From Onthophagus taurus (lineage: Eukaryota > Arthropoda > Insecta > Coleoptera > Scarabaeidae): DNA of 64,000 nt. This document shows, piece by piece, positions 11,724-24,640 of the stretch. The notes under the pieces were generated by a model that did no database searches, was not told the DNA's origin, and saw only the letters and a list, made by a program, of their open reading frames with translations. The position numbers were made by a program, and so were the translations under genes. Position 1 is the stretch's first letter. Each line of letters opens with the position of its first letter. Location: the NCBI RefSeq assembly GCF_036711975.1, contig NC_091967.1:13950001-14014000 (forward strand). The letters are read 5' to 3'.

Positions 11724-14700
11724 ATGGCTGGCGCGATGTTGTTCGAAAGAGCCCAATCTGTATCTGATTCTAATCGTGAAAAAGATATAATACTGTTAAA
11801 CAAACTGAAACGCGCAGAGGAGGACGAGGAGAACGATGAGGATATCAAGGCGAAGGAGCAGGATATATTAAACTTGGGCGAAAAATACAAAAAAGAAGGT
11901 AAGGAAGCATTAACGGGTTTTACATCACTTTATTACTGATAATATGGTAAATTTTTAAAGAAACTATGATTATTATTGACTTAAGATTAATTTCAAGTTG
12001 TTTTGCTTTTATATTTTTGGCCTTTTTTAAGCCAGGAACGTGCCAAATATATGTAATTTGTAAGTCTTATTTGCAAGTCACAGGGCTGATCTTAATAAAG
12101 TTTAATCATTAAATATCAAAATAGTGCAATTTGGTTGTTTTTTGGGTAATATTAATAAATAAATTGGATTTTATAGAAGAAACAAAGACTTTTTGGTGTA
12201 AATATGGATTTAAATTGTCATCAGGTTGAACATAACCTATTTTAGCAATGAACAAAGCATGAACTTTGTTATTTTAGGAAATTTTTCAAAAAATTTTCGC
12301 AAATATAATGAAAAATAATCATTATTTGGTTCTTAATTTTTGTAACAAATATTTGTTTTTGTTATAAACTTATTATTTTTTTCTTCTTAAAATAGATGAG
12401 TTAAATATATCCGATGTTTTAATTGTAATTTGCAAGTCACAGTAATAGATTACAATAATGTTTACACATTATTCTTAAATGGACTTCTCTTTTGCATTAA
12501 ATCTATGTTTCGGAATTGTTATTGTTTAAGTCATTAGGCATCACTTCCCAGCAGATGAAACATAAGTTCTTATCTTTACTCTATGAAGAGAAGTTCCTGT
12601 ATTTTTTGGATGAACAACCTCACTTGGTGCTGAACATTTCTTGTGGGCAACTTGGAAATGAACGCTTTTAGTGCTCCTCACTAATATGAAAGGGCTCATT
12701 TCCCAATAGATGACACAGAAGTTCTTATCTTCACTCTATGTCAAGGAGTTCCCTGTATTTTTTGGATAAATGACCTCATTTGGTGCTGAACGTTTCTTGG
12801 GCAAATTGGAAGTGAACGCTTTTACTGCTTCTCAGTAACATGAAAGGGCTCACTTCCCAGCAGATGACACAAACTTCTTATCTTCACTCTATGTCGAGGA
12901 GTTCCCTGTATTTTTTGGATGAATGACCTCATTTGATGCTGAACGTTTCTTGGGCAAATTGGAAGTGTACGCTTTTACTGCTTCTCACTAACATGAAAGG
13001 GCTCAATTCCCAGCAGATGACACAGACTTCTTATCTTCACTCTATGTCAAGGAGTTCCCTCTATTTTTTGGATGAATGACCTCATTTGGTGCTGAACATT
13101 TCTTGGGCAACTTGGAAGTAAACGCTTTTACTGCTTCTGATTAATATCAAACAGGCTCACTATCCAGCAGATGACACAGAAGTTCTTACCTTCACTCTAT
13201 GATGAGTTATTATTATGGAGTATTTTTTGGATGAACAACCGCATTTGGTGCTGAACGTTTTTTGGGCAAATTGGAAGTGAACCCTTTTACTGCTTCTCAC
13301 TAATATGAAAGAGCTCAGTTCCTAGTAGATGACACAGAAGTTCTTATCTTCGCTCTATGACAAGGAGTTCCTGTATTTTTTGGGTGAACAACCTCATTTG
13401 GTGCTGAAAGTTTCTTGGGCAAATTGGAAGTGTACGCTTTTACTGCTTCTCACTAACATGAAAGGGCTCAATTCCCAGCAGATGACACAGACTTCTTATC
13501 TTCACTCTATGTCGAGGAGTTCCCTGTATTTTTTGGATGAATGACCTCATTTGGTGCTGAACGTTTCTTGGGCAACTTGGAAGTAAACACTTTTACTGCT
13601 TCTCATTAATATGAATGGGCTCACTTTCCAGCAGATGAAACAGAAATTCTTATCTTCACTCTATGAAGAGGAGTTTCTGTAGTTTTTGGATAAACGATCT
13701 CAGTTATTGTCAGGGAGACAATAGCATATGCTCGGGCATGTTGGGGTAGTCAGTAAATGGATATGGACTTGATTGTGTCTGATATAGTATGCATTGCATG
13801 GTGGAGTTGGACATCAACACGACTAGTGTTTAGAACTATGGACACACACCGGTGCACAGTACTCTTCGACGCGCTACACCAGACCCAATGCTGTCGATTT
13901 AAGTGTGGACGCTAAGGAGCTCTATGTGGTGCCTCTCAGCTTTTGCAGGATGTTATTTCGGGTTCTGAATTTTACAGTTTTCTTCGTAAGATGTTCTTTA
14001 AAGCTTAGCGTTCTGTCGAGGGTAACACCTAGGTATTGTAAGTACTATTTAATCTGACTGAGAAGGTAGATTGTAAGTTGGCCATCATGTTGTTTACGTG
14101 TAAGCACGATACTTCCGTATTGGCTGCAATCGTCAGCCGCGAAATTATCTCCCCAGGGTAGTCAGGTCGTTTGTTATGGTTTGCTAGTCATTTGCGTATC
14201 CGAACTTCTTTGATGCGGTTTCGGACATGACTACCGATTCTTATGGGAAGCCATTGTTCGATTTCATTTGGATACTAGTCTTGTCACTCATGATTCCAAG
14301 TCATGCATCTGTTAGATAGTATGGCATTGAGAACATCAGTGTCACCCCACGGTATTGTATGCAATTGACAAGTCAATGAAACCAGGAGATATTTTAGTTG
14401 CTTTTGAAATCCTGTTTCCACATAGCTGTAGTATTGTTTGGGTAATCCTGTTATATGTATAGCAATTTTTCAAAAAGGTCATGGTTAGAAGTGCAATTGG
14501 GTAGTAGTTTTTTTGGCGTATCGTTAGCATCCCTGGTTTTAGAATGGCGACGATTTTTGCTCTCATGAGTTAACGGAGATGTCCGAGAAGAACTTTGCAA
14601 GTCATTGCCTAGTAAATCTGCTTTTGTGCTTTAGAAACTCAACATGAATGGCATCAAAACCAAGGACTTTTCTTGAGGTTAACACTATATCGGACGCCAC

Positions 14701-16777
14701 TTGGTTTGGTCTTACTAGGTTGGTTGGTTTTTCAATTTATGAAATTCTAGGTTTTGAACTGTCTTAGTTCATTTCTGGCGCCTTGCAGCTAATGCAAAAT
14801 TAATACTGTGGCGCTGTTCTTCTGTAATTTCATGCCTTCCCAATTTCTCCTCGCACCATCTAGGAACATACTTTCTGCGGTACCTTCTAGGAATTGCTAA
14901 ATGCTTTTGTTGCAGCTATTATAGCTTCCATCAATCTTCCATAGCTTACGCTCTTTGATGGGATCCAACCTAAGCATTTGTCAAGATGACTAGAGAAAGC
15001 AGACCAGTTAGCTTTCCTGAAATTCCATCTGAGACGTGGAAACGATCTTATAACTGGGATGCTAGTGCCGATTTTGACGAAAACAGGATTCTGATAGAGA
15101 TCAGCTTTTGTTGTCAATTGTAACAAAACAAAGATTAGGGTTATATTCCCTTACATATTGTATTATTTTATAAGAAATCAGTGAAGGACATATCGAGGCA
15201 TACATAAGATGGCTCTTGACGGAAATACACGGAAGCATTATTAATGGAGTTCGTTGTCTATTTACCATTAGTGAATTTGGTGACGCAAATAAATTTTATA
15301 ATTAAACACTTAATTAATAGGAATTTTTTGAAAAATCCTGTTTGTCAATTATCAACAATAAAATAATAATACCCTATACATTAATTCTTTAAAAACAGCT
15401 TTATTATGAGTAACGTTTTTATCTATCTCTAGACTAATAACAGCTTTAATATATATTTAATGAATAATTGGAATCAATTTGAATATTTAAATAGTTAACT
15501 GGTACTTTTTTAAATGAACTTTAAACACTTTTAAGCTCATTATAATTTCAATTTTACGTTAAATAATATTTAAATATCGTTATGATTTTTTTTTTTTATT
15601 AATATATTTGTTTTGTTTAGGTAAAGCTAAAGAACTTGCCGATTTAATAAAAGCAACAAGACCGTTTCTAAGCTTAATCAGTAAAGCAAAAGCTGCAAAA
15701 CTAGTTAGATCCCTAGTAGATTTCTTTCTCGATCTTGAAGCTGGAATCGGCATTGAAGTGCAATTATGCAAAGAATGTATAGAATGGGCGAAGGAAGAAA
15801 AACGCACTTTTCTTCGCCAATCATTAGAGGCTCGATTAATCGCCCTCTATTTCGATACTGGTATGTTTACGGAAGCGCTTCAACTAGGATCAACTTTATT
15901 AAAAGAATTAAAAAAGTTAGATGATAAAAACCTTCTCGTCGAAGTGCAACTATTAGAAAGCAAAACTTATCATGCTTTGAGTAATTTGCAAAAAGCTCGT
16001 GCCGCCCTCACATCAGCCCGCACGACCGCAAATGCCATCTATTGTCCGCCCAAAATGCAAGCTTCGCTGGATTTACAATCAGGTATTTTACACGCGGCCG
16101 ATGAAAAGGATTTTAAAACGGCCTATTCTTACTTTTACGAAGCGTTTGAAGGTTTCGATAGCGTTGAATCGCCGAAAGCTTTAACGGCGTTAAAATACAT
16201 GTTGCTTTCGAAAATCATGTTGAACAACCCCGAAGACGTTCAGCAAATCGTTAGCGGTAAATTGGCGATTAAATACGCCGGTCGTGATATTGAAGCGATG
16301 AAAAGTGTCGCTCAGGCTTCTCATAAACGCTCCCTAGCCGATTTTCAAATGGCCGTTAAACAATACAAAGCGGAATTGGAGGATGATGTGATTGTTAGAG
16401 CACATTTGGGAACTTTATACGACAATATGTTGGAACAGAATTTGTGTCGCATTATTGAACCTTATTCAAGAGTCGAAGTCGATTATATCGCGAAAACTAT
16501 CAAACTTCCAATGCCACAAGTTGAGAAGAAATTATCGCAAATGATTTTGGATGCGAAATTTCATGGAATTTTAGATCAAGGTGAAGGTAAGCAGGAAAAG
16601 ATCTAATATTAATTTTTTTTTAACTTTTTTTAAAATAATTTTTAATTAATTTCAGGTGTCTTAATAGTGTTTGAAGAAACAGCAGTAGATAAAACATATG
16701 AAATGGCATTAGAGACGATACAAAGCATGAGTAAAGTGGTGGATACGTTATATCAAAAAGCGAAAAAGTTGTCATAG
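11724..16777 (+). CDS. Rpn6: 26S proteasome regulatory lid subunit Rpn6 (PSMD11)
   Basis: Three coding exons (11724-11898, 15621-16586, 16656-16777) with consistent phase encode 420 residues, close to the length in other animals. The N-terminus starts [11 protein letters not shown]; exon 2 carries the helical-repeat solenoid and the PCI domain; exon 3 supplies the C-terminal helices ending AKKLS. Rpn6 is a non-ATPase lid subunit that clamps the 19S lid to the 20S core. The family is strongly conserved and the match runs the whole length ([28 protein letters not shown]-like helices, [16 protein letters not shown] in the PCI winged helix). Intron 1 is 3.7 kb and filled with a 154-bp tandem array and retroelement debris, while intron 2 is 69 bp. 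The gene converges on ICE2. Confidence 0.97.
12540..13705. repeat. Tandem array of about eight 154-bp units in Rpn6 intron 1
   Basis: The landmark CAGCAGATGA (or a close variant) recurs at 12549, 12704, 12859, 13011, 13165, 13323, 13477 and 13629, a period of 152-158 bp. Each unit also holds TCTTCACTCTATG, TATTTTTTGGATGA and TGCTGAACGTTTCTTGGGCA. Units differ by a few per cent, with the first and last most divergent, as in arrays that turn over by unequal exchange. Confidence 0.92.
13730..15130 (-). mobile_element. Decayed non-LTR retrotransposon in Rpn6 intron 1
   Basis: Minus-strand fragments include a reverse-transcriptase N-terminal segment at 14566-14342 ([10 protein letters not shown], then YYPIALL in place of the usual YRPISLL) and, upstream in the element, a linker segment at 15126-14887 ([20 protein letters not shown]) of the kind between endonuclease and RT in jockey-like elements. 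Frames are broken by stops and shifts, so it is dead. Exact ends are not visible. Confidence 0.7.
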
Positions 16778-17206
16778 GTTCACATTTTTCTCTAAACTAA
16801 GCAGATAGCTGTAAATTTTATTAATCTTATTATTAAAAAAAAAGAAACAGACTGTATTTTTCCTACTTTAACGAGAAACGATTATAGACAAAGCAGATTT
16901 GTTATTTTTGTTTTCTCTGTGTCCCACCAACCCTCACGCGCGTTCTGTTGTCTCTTTATAGGATGTAATTTAATCTATATTATGGCTTTACGTTATCTCT
17001 CAACCCCCTCGAACAAGAACCGTTTAATTTTTTTTTATTAGTTTGTCTACTTGTTTCGAAGAGGCGTTCTTTAACAATTCTATTTGATGTGTAAATATAT
17101 GAAAAAAAATCAATTAACTGAAGTTAGGAATGGGTTTTTATTAACCGTGTGAACTACTTAATAAAATTGAAATAAAAAGATTTATTAAAAAAGAATTGTT
17201 TTATTT

Positions 17207-19558
17207 TTAACTTGTATTTACATCTTTAGTTTTAACGATTTTTTTACTGATTTTCTTCTTTTTCGCGTTTTTATTTTTTTGCGCCTTTGTAAGCTTTGGT
17301 TTACGTTTGCCTCCTTTAAGCTTTTTGTTAAGATTTGGAGGAAATAATCCAGGCATTTGCTTTGAAGTTTGATGCTTTGGTAAGATTAAACTGCAATCTA
17401 TTGGACACCAATCTTCGTATTTTCTAATTATAGTCCAATTTTCGATATCATAATTTTTGTGTAAATTATAATTACCATCCTCACTAGAATTAAACATTAA
17501 GGATTTTAAATTTAAAAAATGTGTAGAAATATTTACCTTGATTGTAATAAGGTTACACTTGGTTGGTTTGGTAAATGTTGAAGTAAATAATTTCCTGGCG
17601 ATAAAGATTTAAGTTCCAAAAATAATTTGTATAACGCCCCAAAGCCCAAAGATGGTTTATAATTATGATAAGTGAGCAATTCATTTTTAATACTTTGAAT
17701 ATTACAATTTTCTAACGTTAATATTTGTTTTGACTTACAAACAACTCTAACTAAAAAATAAAATATAATACATGAAATGTTTTAGAAAAATCCAAATAAA
17801 TTTACATACATCTACACAACTGTGAATAAGGTCTAAAAAATAATGAAACCCATTGGCTTATCAATTCCGTTTTTGTTAGAATTCCACCACCAAATTCTGG
17901 TTGATGCTCTAATTTTACATGTAACGAGATAGGTTGTAAAACATTATTTTCGATAGCTTCGCAAGCATCTAATTTACAACGAACTAAAACCTTTACATCT
18001 TTCGTTTTATAACGAGTTTTCATCAGTGTTGATTCTTCATTTTCTTGCCTGAGGTGCCATAACCGATATGAAACATTATGATCAAGCTTTCTAGAATTAC
18101 TTGATACATTTTCTTCTTTTGTGTTAGCTTTTTGTTTCCTCATAGGATTTATTTCTATTGTTTCTGTGCTTAATACCTCTTCAGAATTAGGATATCTTAA
18201 AAAAATGACTTTATTAATTATAATTATAAGCGATAATAATTACTTTAAAGCTTCTGGCGTACAAAAATTTGCTTTTAAACCAATTTTAACATTTTTTTCG
18301 ACTATGTTTGCTTCATTTATTTTTATTTTTGGTAAGGGTTTGTCTATAAAAATGATATTTCTTTTCGTATTAATTCCATTAGCTAAAAAATTAAAACAAT
18401 TCATTTTAAATTTAATTAATTTAAACAATTTTTACTTTCTATATAATCAATTTCTTCTATTATAATTGGAATTTCCCAACCAGAATTAATTTCAGTGAAA
18501 TTTAATAATCTTTTTAGTCCACTAGCAGATATAACTACTTCTGCTTCACAAGATGTGAGTAATTTTTTTATGTTTCCATCTTGACTAACTAAAAAACACT
18601 TAATTAAGCAACTTTTAATATAATTTAGAAACAATATAAACCTGGTAATTTTGAATGATACTTTTGAAAAGTGTTTGGAAACATTTGTGAACAAATATAA
18701 TACGGTGTTATTAATGTAGGACGAGTAAATTTTGCTAAACTACCCTAAAATATTTAAAAAATATATAGATAAATAAACATATATAATCATACAAATTACT
18801 AATTCTAATAAATTTCCTAAATGAACCATTTCAATTGGATTATTTTCTTCAGTGTAAGTATGTAAAAAAGTATCAATCTGTTTATAACGTTCTGGATAAC
18901 TCTTGCACCTTTCCAATTGCTTTTTGAGTATTAAATCGGCATAATTCTGCATTGGTTTTGTAAAACCCGCTTTTACTTTTTGATTAAGAAAATTCTTTTT
19001 TGCAAATTGCAAAAACTTTTGGTTCTCTTCAATAATTTTGTTGTGAACATTCTAAAAAAATACTCTAATAAGAATTATAATAACATATAAGTATTAAATA
19101 TAATCATATAAGTATTAAATATAATCATATAAGTATAAATTTTGAATTATTTGTAGAATTCTTTTACATTATAAAGTTCCATACATCCTCTATCATACAA
19201 ATTTAATCCTTTTTTTCCAATTTGTAATATATGTAAAGCATTTAAACATTTTGTCTGTTCCATAGCATTCAAAAAGGATTTTATTTGTGTTTTTAATTTG
19301 AATTTATTGCTCGATTTTGAAACAGTTTCTATAGGTGCAACATTTTCTGTAACTACTAGTTTAGGTGACGCAGTATCAATTTGGGGAGGATTGTAAATAT
19401 AAGAATTCGCAATCTCTCTTTCTGGAATATAATCTAACCCGTAATCCAACTCATTAGGATGTTGTATTCTCCTATAAGTAACAACAACAAACAAATTTGA
19501 ACGCTTTACTACTAAAATTTTAACCAGATTACCATTTTATATTTAAAAATTCTTCCAT
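17207..19558 (-). CDS. Ice2: Little elongation complex subunit 2 (ICE2/NARG2)
   Basis: Nine coding exons (19558-19533, 19471-19168, 19051-18800, 18744-18642, 18588-18436, 18382-18244, 18195-17810, 17750-17537, 17483-17207) join without a phase error and encode 617 residues. The C-terminal half matches the NARG2_C domain: VSYRLWHLR, the stretch around LISQWVSLFFRP, SLSPGNYLLQH, then WCPIDCSLILP and PGLFPP. The tail is lysine-rich and could be a nuclear localisation signal. ICE2 belongs to the little elongation complex with ICE1 and ELL, which promotes RNA polymerase II transcription of snRNA genes. Introns are all under about 100 bp, unlike the neighbours. I identified it by motif order from memory, so the assignment is strong but not tested by alignment. 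Confidence 0.87.
19080..19138. repeat. Short tandem repeat, unit about 23 bp
   Basis: AAGTATTAAATATAATCATAT is repeated about two and a half times within ICE2 intron 2. Confidence 0.8.
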
Positions 19559-19904
19559 AATTCCGGATTATTCTAAAAGATTATTATTATTTAGTTAAAT
19601 AGACATTTAAAGGTTATGTTAAGTTTTTAAGGTTATGTTTCTTTTTTTTTAATTTAAACGCAAATATACCTAAATATATTTTTAAGATTAAGAATAAGAA
19701 ATATATTACTCTCATTTTTAAGAGTAATACAACAATAATTGAGAAATAAGTTATATTAACACAAATCTATATAAAAAGATTTAATTTTAATAGTAGATTC
19801 ATAATGCAATAGAGGGCGCTCATTTAATTGATCTGATTGTCAATAATCATATGATTTACAACAAATTCATTTAAGTGCTTTATTAAAAAAAAATAACAAT
19901 AAAA
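19559..19904. promoter_or_regulatory. Divergent promoter interval of ICE2 and BLOC1S1
   Basis: Only 346 bp separate the two start codons, so both 5' untranslated regions and core promoters must fit here. Sequence is A+T-rich with no clear TATA box; a bidirectional promoter is the simplest reading. Confidence 0.6.
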
Positions 19905-20430
19905 ATGTTATCTTCAATGGTAAAAGAACACAATGCAATCCAACAGGGGGCAAAAGAAATACAAGGTAACAACAAATTATTAATAATAAAATCAATCATA
20001 ACCTCACTTTTATATTTCACATAACCTCAATAAATTAATAATTTTGATTTTAGAAATGAAAAGAAAAGAAGCATGTGCCGCAGCTAGTCAATTAACTCAA
20101 GCTTTAGTAGATCATTTAAATGTGGGGTAAAGTTTACATCTATTAAATTATTTTCTAAATCAAATTAAAATTTTTTTTTGTCATAGAGTGGCGCAAGCCT
20201 ATTTAAATCAGAAACGATTAGATGCCGAAGCTAAACAATTACATATTAGCGCAACTAATTTTTCGAAGCAAACTCAACAGTGGCTGAATATTGTTGAAAT
20301 TTTTAGTACTGCATTGAAGGAGCTTGGAGATGTCGAGAATTGGGCGAAAACTATTGAAGGAGATGTACGGCTGATTACTAACGCTTTGGAAAATGTTTAT
20401 AAAACGTCTAGGGATAATACTACTGCTTAA
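19905..20430 (+). CDS. BLOC1S1: BLOC-1 subunit 1 (BLOS1/GCN5L1)
   Basis: Three small exons (19905-19965, 20054-20126, 20187-20430) encode 125 residues, exactly the family length. The family signature is clear: [20 protein letters not shown], then [10 protein letters not shown] and [18 protein letters not shown]. The protein is mostly helical and forms coiled coils in BLOC-1, the complex for lysosome-related organelle biogenesis (eye pigment granules in insects), and in BORC, which positions lysosomes; it also has a reported mitochondrial acetylation role. Introns are 88 and 60 bp. It sits head to head with ICE2. Confidence 0.96.
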
Positions 20431-20719
20431 ATAAGATTTTGTATTGTTTGAAATTGCAGAAATGTATTGATTAATTTTAAGATATATTAATATATTTTGT
20501 TTATAATTTATGTATTGATATTAAATGTACTTGCAAGAGATAATTTAATATGCTGTATTATCAGTTCATGAAACCAGATTGTGTAGTCTCTCCAAAATTC
20601 CTTTTAGTACTCCATCTTATTTTCTGCTATGACACTTGTACATTATATTTAAGGTTTTGGTTTTTGTTTAGAAAACACTGTGGACATAATAACTTTTACA
20701 ATTATTTTACTACTATCTG

Positions 20720-21260
20720 CCTTAATAATAAATAATCAGAATAGGTCGGCGATGTCCAACATTTTGCACTGCTTAAAAAAAAATTGAGACCCAGGCGCGT
20801 ATCAGAACCGTTTTGAGTGCTTCTACGCTGCCGTATTGTGTTCCTGAAACGGAGTAACCCATTGGCGTCTTTGCCCCAGAGGCCGGAAGAAGTTCTGCTC
20901 AAATAGCAATTGTGATCTTGTCCGAATATGACAGCGCCCGGTCTTGCTGATGAATGAAGACCGAAGTGTTTCGCCACCCCCGATTTTAGAACGTCTAGTA
21001 ACTGTTGATGCCGACCAAAACCATCACAGAAGCAGGGAAATGGCTGCAATTTTTGATTTTTGCGGTCTTCTGCTAACCCTTCTTGAGTAGTTGATATTGG
21101 TTCTGATGGTAGCCAAGCGGCACGATCGTGAAAATCTTCTCATCAGTATAGAGAACTGTTGATAAACAAGCAGCGGCGATTAATCTAATCATTCGGCCAT
21201 AATTTTTCATTCTTTTCAAGTTCATTGTATCGTTGAGGAAGTGAAGACGACGAATCTTCT
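20720..21260 (-). mobile_element. Degenerate Tc1/mariner-like transposase
   Basis: Minus-strand reading in shifting frames gives a catalytic-domain-like order: YTDEKIF-like text near 21140, then PASVMVLVGI, which resembles the family's PxSVMVWGGI, then an HQQDRA-like QQD-A motif near 20950 followed by sequence resembling the AH-SK strand. Several stops and at least two frame changes make it inactive. I am confident of a DDE transposase of this superfamily, less so of the exact family. Confidence 0.5.
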
Positions 21261-21699
21261 GCCAACATCAATTTACGTCTAAAAACAGCACGGAAATTTG
21301 TTGAACAGACTGTAGTGTTACCAGCAAGTGTTCTATGGTTATGTCTCACAAAATCGCTCCAAACAGCAATTCCATTAGATACATTTTGTACTGATTAGAA
21401 TACTGGAAACCAACGGATGACGAGTCAAAGATGGCCAAAGAAAATGATAAACTGGATACTGCCAAATCGGAGAAAACGAGGAAGTCCAAGGTCATAGGCC
21501 AACGGCTATAGGCTGTAAAAAACTCGCCTATGTATATGACATCTTTTTTGAAGATTGTACATAGGAAAGAAAGTGTTATACATAGAAAAGCGGGATAAAA
21601 TGCGCTGCACAAAGTATAAAGGTATATCCTTTATTAACACAGTATATAAAGTCTTTTCCCTAATATTATTGGAATGATTGACAGCGTATGTGGAACATC

Positions 21700-21970
21700 A
21701 AATGGGAGATTACCAGTGTGGTTTATGAAAGAATTGATTAACACTAGATCAGAGATTCACTATTAGGCACATAATGAAGAAATGCTGGGAATACAACAGA
21801 ACATTATTTCATCTATTTATAGATTTTAAACAGGCATACGATAGCATCATGAGAGTGAAGCTGTGGGATGCCATGGCAACACTAGGCATACTAGGCAAAT
21901 TAATTAATGTCACTAAAGCCTGTGTAGATATACCAACCAGTCAAGAACAATATCACATAGCAGTATAGCA
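21700..21970 (+). mobile_element. Fragment of non-LTR reverse transcriptase
   Basis: Plus-strand text reads CWEYNRTLFHLFIDFKQAYD, i.e. the RT motif with catalytic aspartate in FIDFKQAYD, preceded by a broken version of the QCGFRKN...TTDQIFTIRQ block and followed by LWDAMATLGI. It matches the RT core of RTE/jockey-like insect elements. Only about 90 codons survive. Confidence 0.7.
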
Positions 21971-24640
21971 TGAGGACTAATAGAGAACTGGAAGAACCAG
22001 CCGGCCATATTAGGAGACAAGACAAACGGAGAGGGAAGGCGGTCGATGGAGAGAGAGAGTGTGTGTATAGGGTGTTTTTGCCAATAGAAAGTGTACGCAA
22101 AATTTGCAGTACAAATATAGTGGACGTCTCCAAACTTTTTGCATGGATTTTGTACTTTAATTTTGTTCTAGGCTGGTCAGATCATACACTTCCTTCGATT
22201 CTTCATTCTGTAGAAAGTTTACCGTAATTATGAAGTAAATTCTGGTGTTATCTCGCATTCTACCTGTAGTCAACATTGCTTCTAAGGTGTAATATATTCA
22301 CATAAACTTTTGATGCGGAATCTGATCTGTAAGGATCCAAACCTTATTTCCAGAAACTCTATAACTCTAGATTATCACTGTAAACTTTGTCCTTTGTTAA
22401 TTTTGGAAGTCAAATGTTTGGAAACCATTATGACTCAACTTTTAGATTCAAAACCTTGTACTCAAATTTGACACTTGTTTTAACATTAATGACACGTTAA
22501 TCTGTAAGCTTGTGGACTACAAACAACAGTCATTAACACATGAGAGCACTTAAAGGTAGCGTTACGCTGGAAAGAACTTCCAAGACACAGACAGACGAAG
22601 AGTATAATAATTTCGTCGCAAAAGAAAACCAATCAGTTTTTATGCCTCAGCAAAGGTAACTTAAGGACGCGCAAATTTTTTTGAGTGGTCCTAAGTTGCC
22701 ATCTCTGCATCATTGGTCAACCTGAGGATCAAACTTGTCGAGTTGCAACGATCTTCTCTGTGACTGAGAGATCGCCGAAGACACAAAATTTTCGGACAGT
22801 TTTGCCTGACATCTACTGACATAAAGGAAGGAGACTTTGAAGCAATACTAAGGTTCATCAAGGACCTAGATTTGCTCTAAACCCTTGGGCAAAATAAAAG
22901 GCTAAAGTTAAACTTTGGACTTAAAACCTTCATTTAACTAACAATGAATATTGTGTTATTAAAGTTTTCTGTATGGATTTTAGTTTATTTTTATTCTTTT
23001 TGACTTGCAAGCCTTATCAGAAGTATTAAACAGCTAAATTATTTATACGTTAAAAAAAGCTAATTTTCATGGTCTCGAAAATCACAAACTCGAATTTATC
23101 TAATCAAACAAAAAAATATCTTATCTTAGAATATTCTTATTTACACTTTCGGATAAGCGCATAGTAAAAATAATCCCTCACGGGGATTTGCTTTCTTTTC
23201 TATTTCCAGAGCCTACAAAATAACTCCCTCCTGTTGTCAGGGTTAACTCTTGTGTTTACAACGGTTATAAATATAGTAGTGCTTCGAGGTGGCACAAACG
23301 ATCCTTATAATCGACCCCGTGGGTGCCCCCGCGTTCAACCGGTACTATCCAATTCAACACCACTCCTCACGTTCAGAACTTACACGCGTTTTTGTCAGTC
23401 GCTTAACCATACTCTCGCGAGTTGTACAGGATATGTCGCCAATTCGTTAAAACATTTAAAAAAAAAGGAAGAGGAGGTGATTCACACTCCTCCGTTAGTG
23501 ATATGTGTAAACGTTTCGAATTAGTCACAGACCTTCAGTTTAAATAATTTCTTCATTTTAAACCGTTATTTGATGTCAAATCGGATGTCAATTTGATGTC
23601 ATTTAAAAAAAAAGTACTTACTTTCACGGCCAACTCTGTTTGATTCAACAATTTGGGATCATCATTACTTACTATACCCTACTCGCGGAATTTATGCAGT
23701 TATAGTGATGCGGGAAATGTAAACAACTCAAGTTTATCAACTTCTTCATAAATATATAAAAAGGTAAAGTAAAATATTTTATTGTTAATCATATTTTTAA
23801 ATTAGGTTGGTAATAATTTGTTTATTTAATATTGGCAGTTTGAATATGTCAAAAATTTTGATTATTTTTTTTGACATAACTAATGTCAAACTTATTACAT
23901 GTATTAAATCTCACCTTAAAAAAAGCCACGAAGGAGTTTTAATAAGCCGAAATTAAATTAGAATAAAATGCTGCAAAAAACGTAGCGAAAATTAGAATGA
24001 AGTCTCGAAGTAGTTTCTGTTGATAAAACGAATACAATTAATTTATTGTATTTTTTTGCATTTAAAATGGTAAAATAATCATAATCACTTTCAAAACGTG
24101 ATTTATTACTGCACAAACTCGGCGTTTAGAGTATAAACGGACATCTCTAAAAAAAATTTAAACGCATGCGCATAACCTATCGCCATTGCGACCAGTTTAC
24201 GGGTTGTCATCAAAAAGAAAATACGGTTAATCAAAAAATCTCTATTTATTTATTTTTTTATAAATAACTAATCAAAAGTTTATTAATTGTGATTGTTTTG
24301 GTGATCGTCGGTTTAAACCGGAAGTGAATCGTTTACGTAAACTCAACAGCATGTGTAATGCCCCCGTGTAATTACACACACACACATTTGCACTGCCCCT
24401 CAACTCCTCGGTGCTATCTGGCTACGTTATAGTTTATATTTATTTATTTTTATAGGTATGTTAATAATCTTTTCGAGAAAAACAACACGTTAACTATAAA
24501 TACTCGTATTTTTTATGTATAATCAATTAATAATCTATTAAAAGAAGTATAATTTTAGCCTTGAAAAAGTTCTCACAAAAATGTAGAGTTAAAAGTTTTA
24601 TTAAAATTTAATAGTTTTTAGTATTTAATAAGAAAAACGA

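Larger units (their letters stand above)
20431..24640. other. Repeat-rich interval between BLOC1S1 and Verprolin
   Basis: No intact gene. It contains a mariner-like transposase relic (20720-21260), a reverse-transcriptase fragment (21700-21970), a plain open frame at 23234-23524 without domain resemblance, and the upstream region of Verprolin (about 23700-24640) with a short CA run near 24372. The remainder is unassigned A+T-rich sequence. Confidence 0.55.

Noticed and set aside
23234-23524. 96-codon frame upstream of Verprolin
   Set aside because: No recognisable family, no supporting splice sites and internal low-complexity lysine run; left as unassigned sequence.
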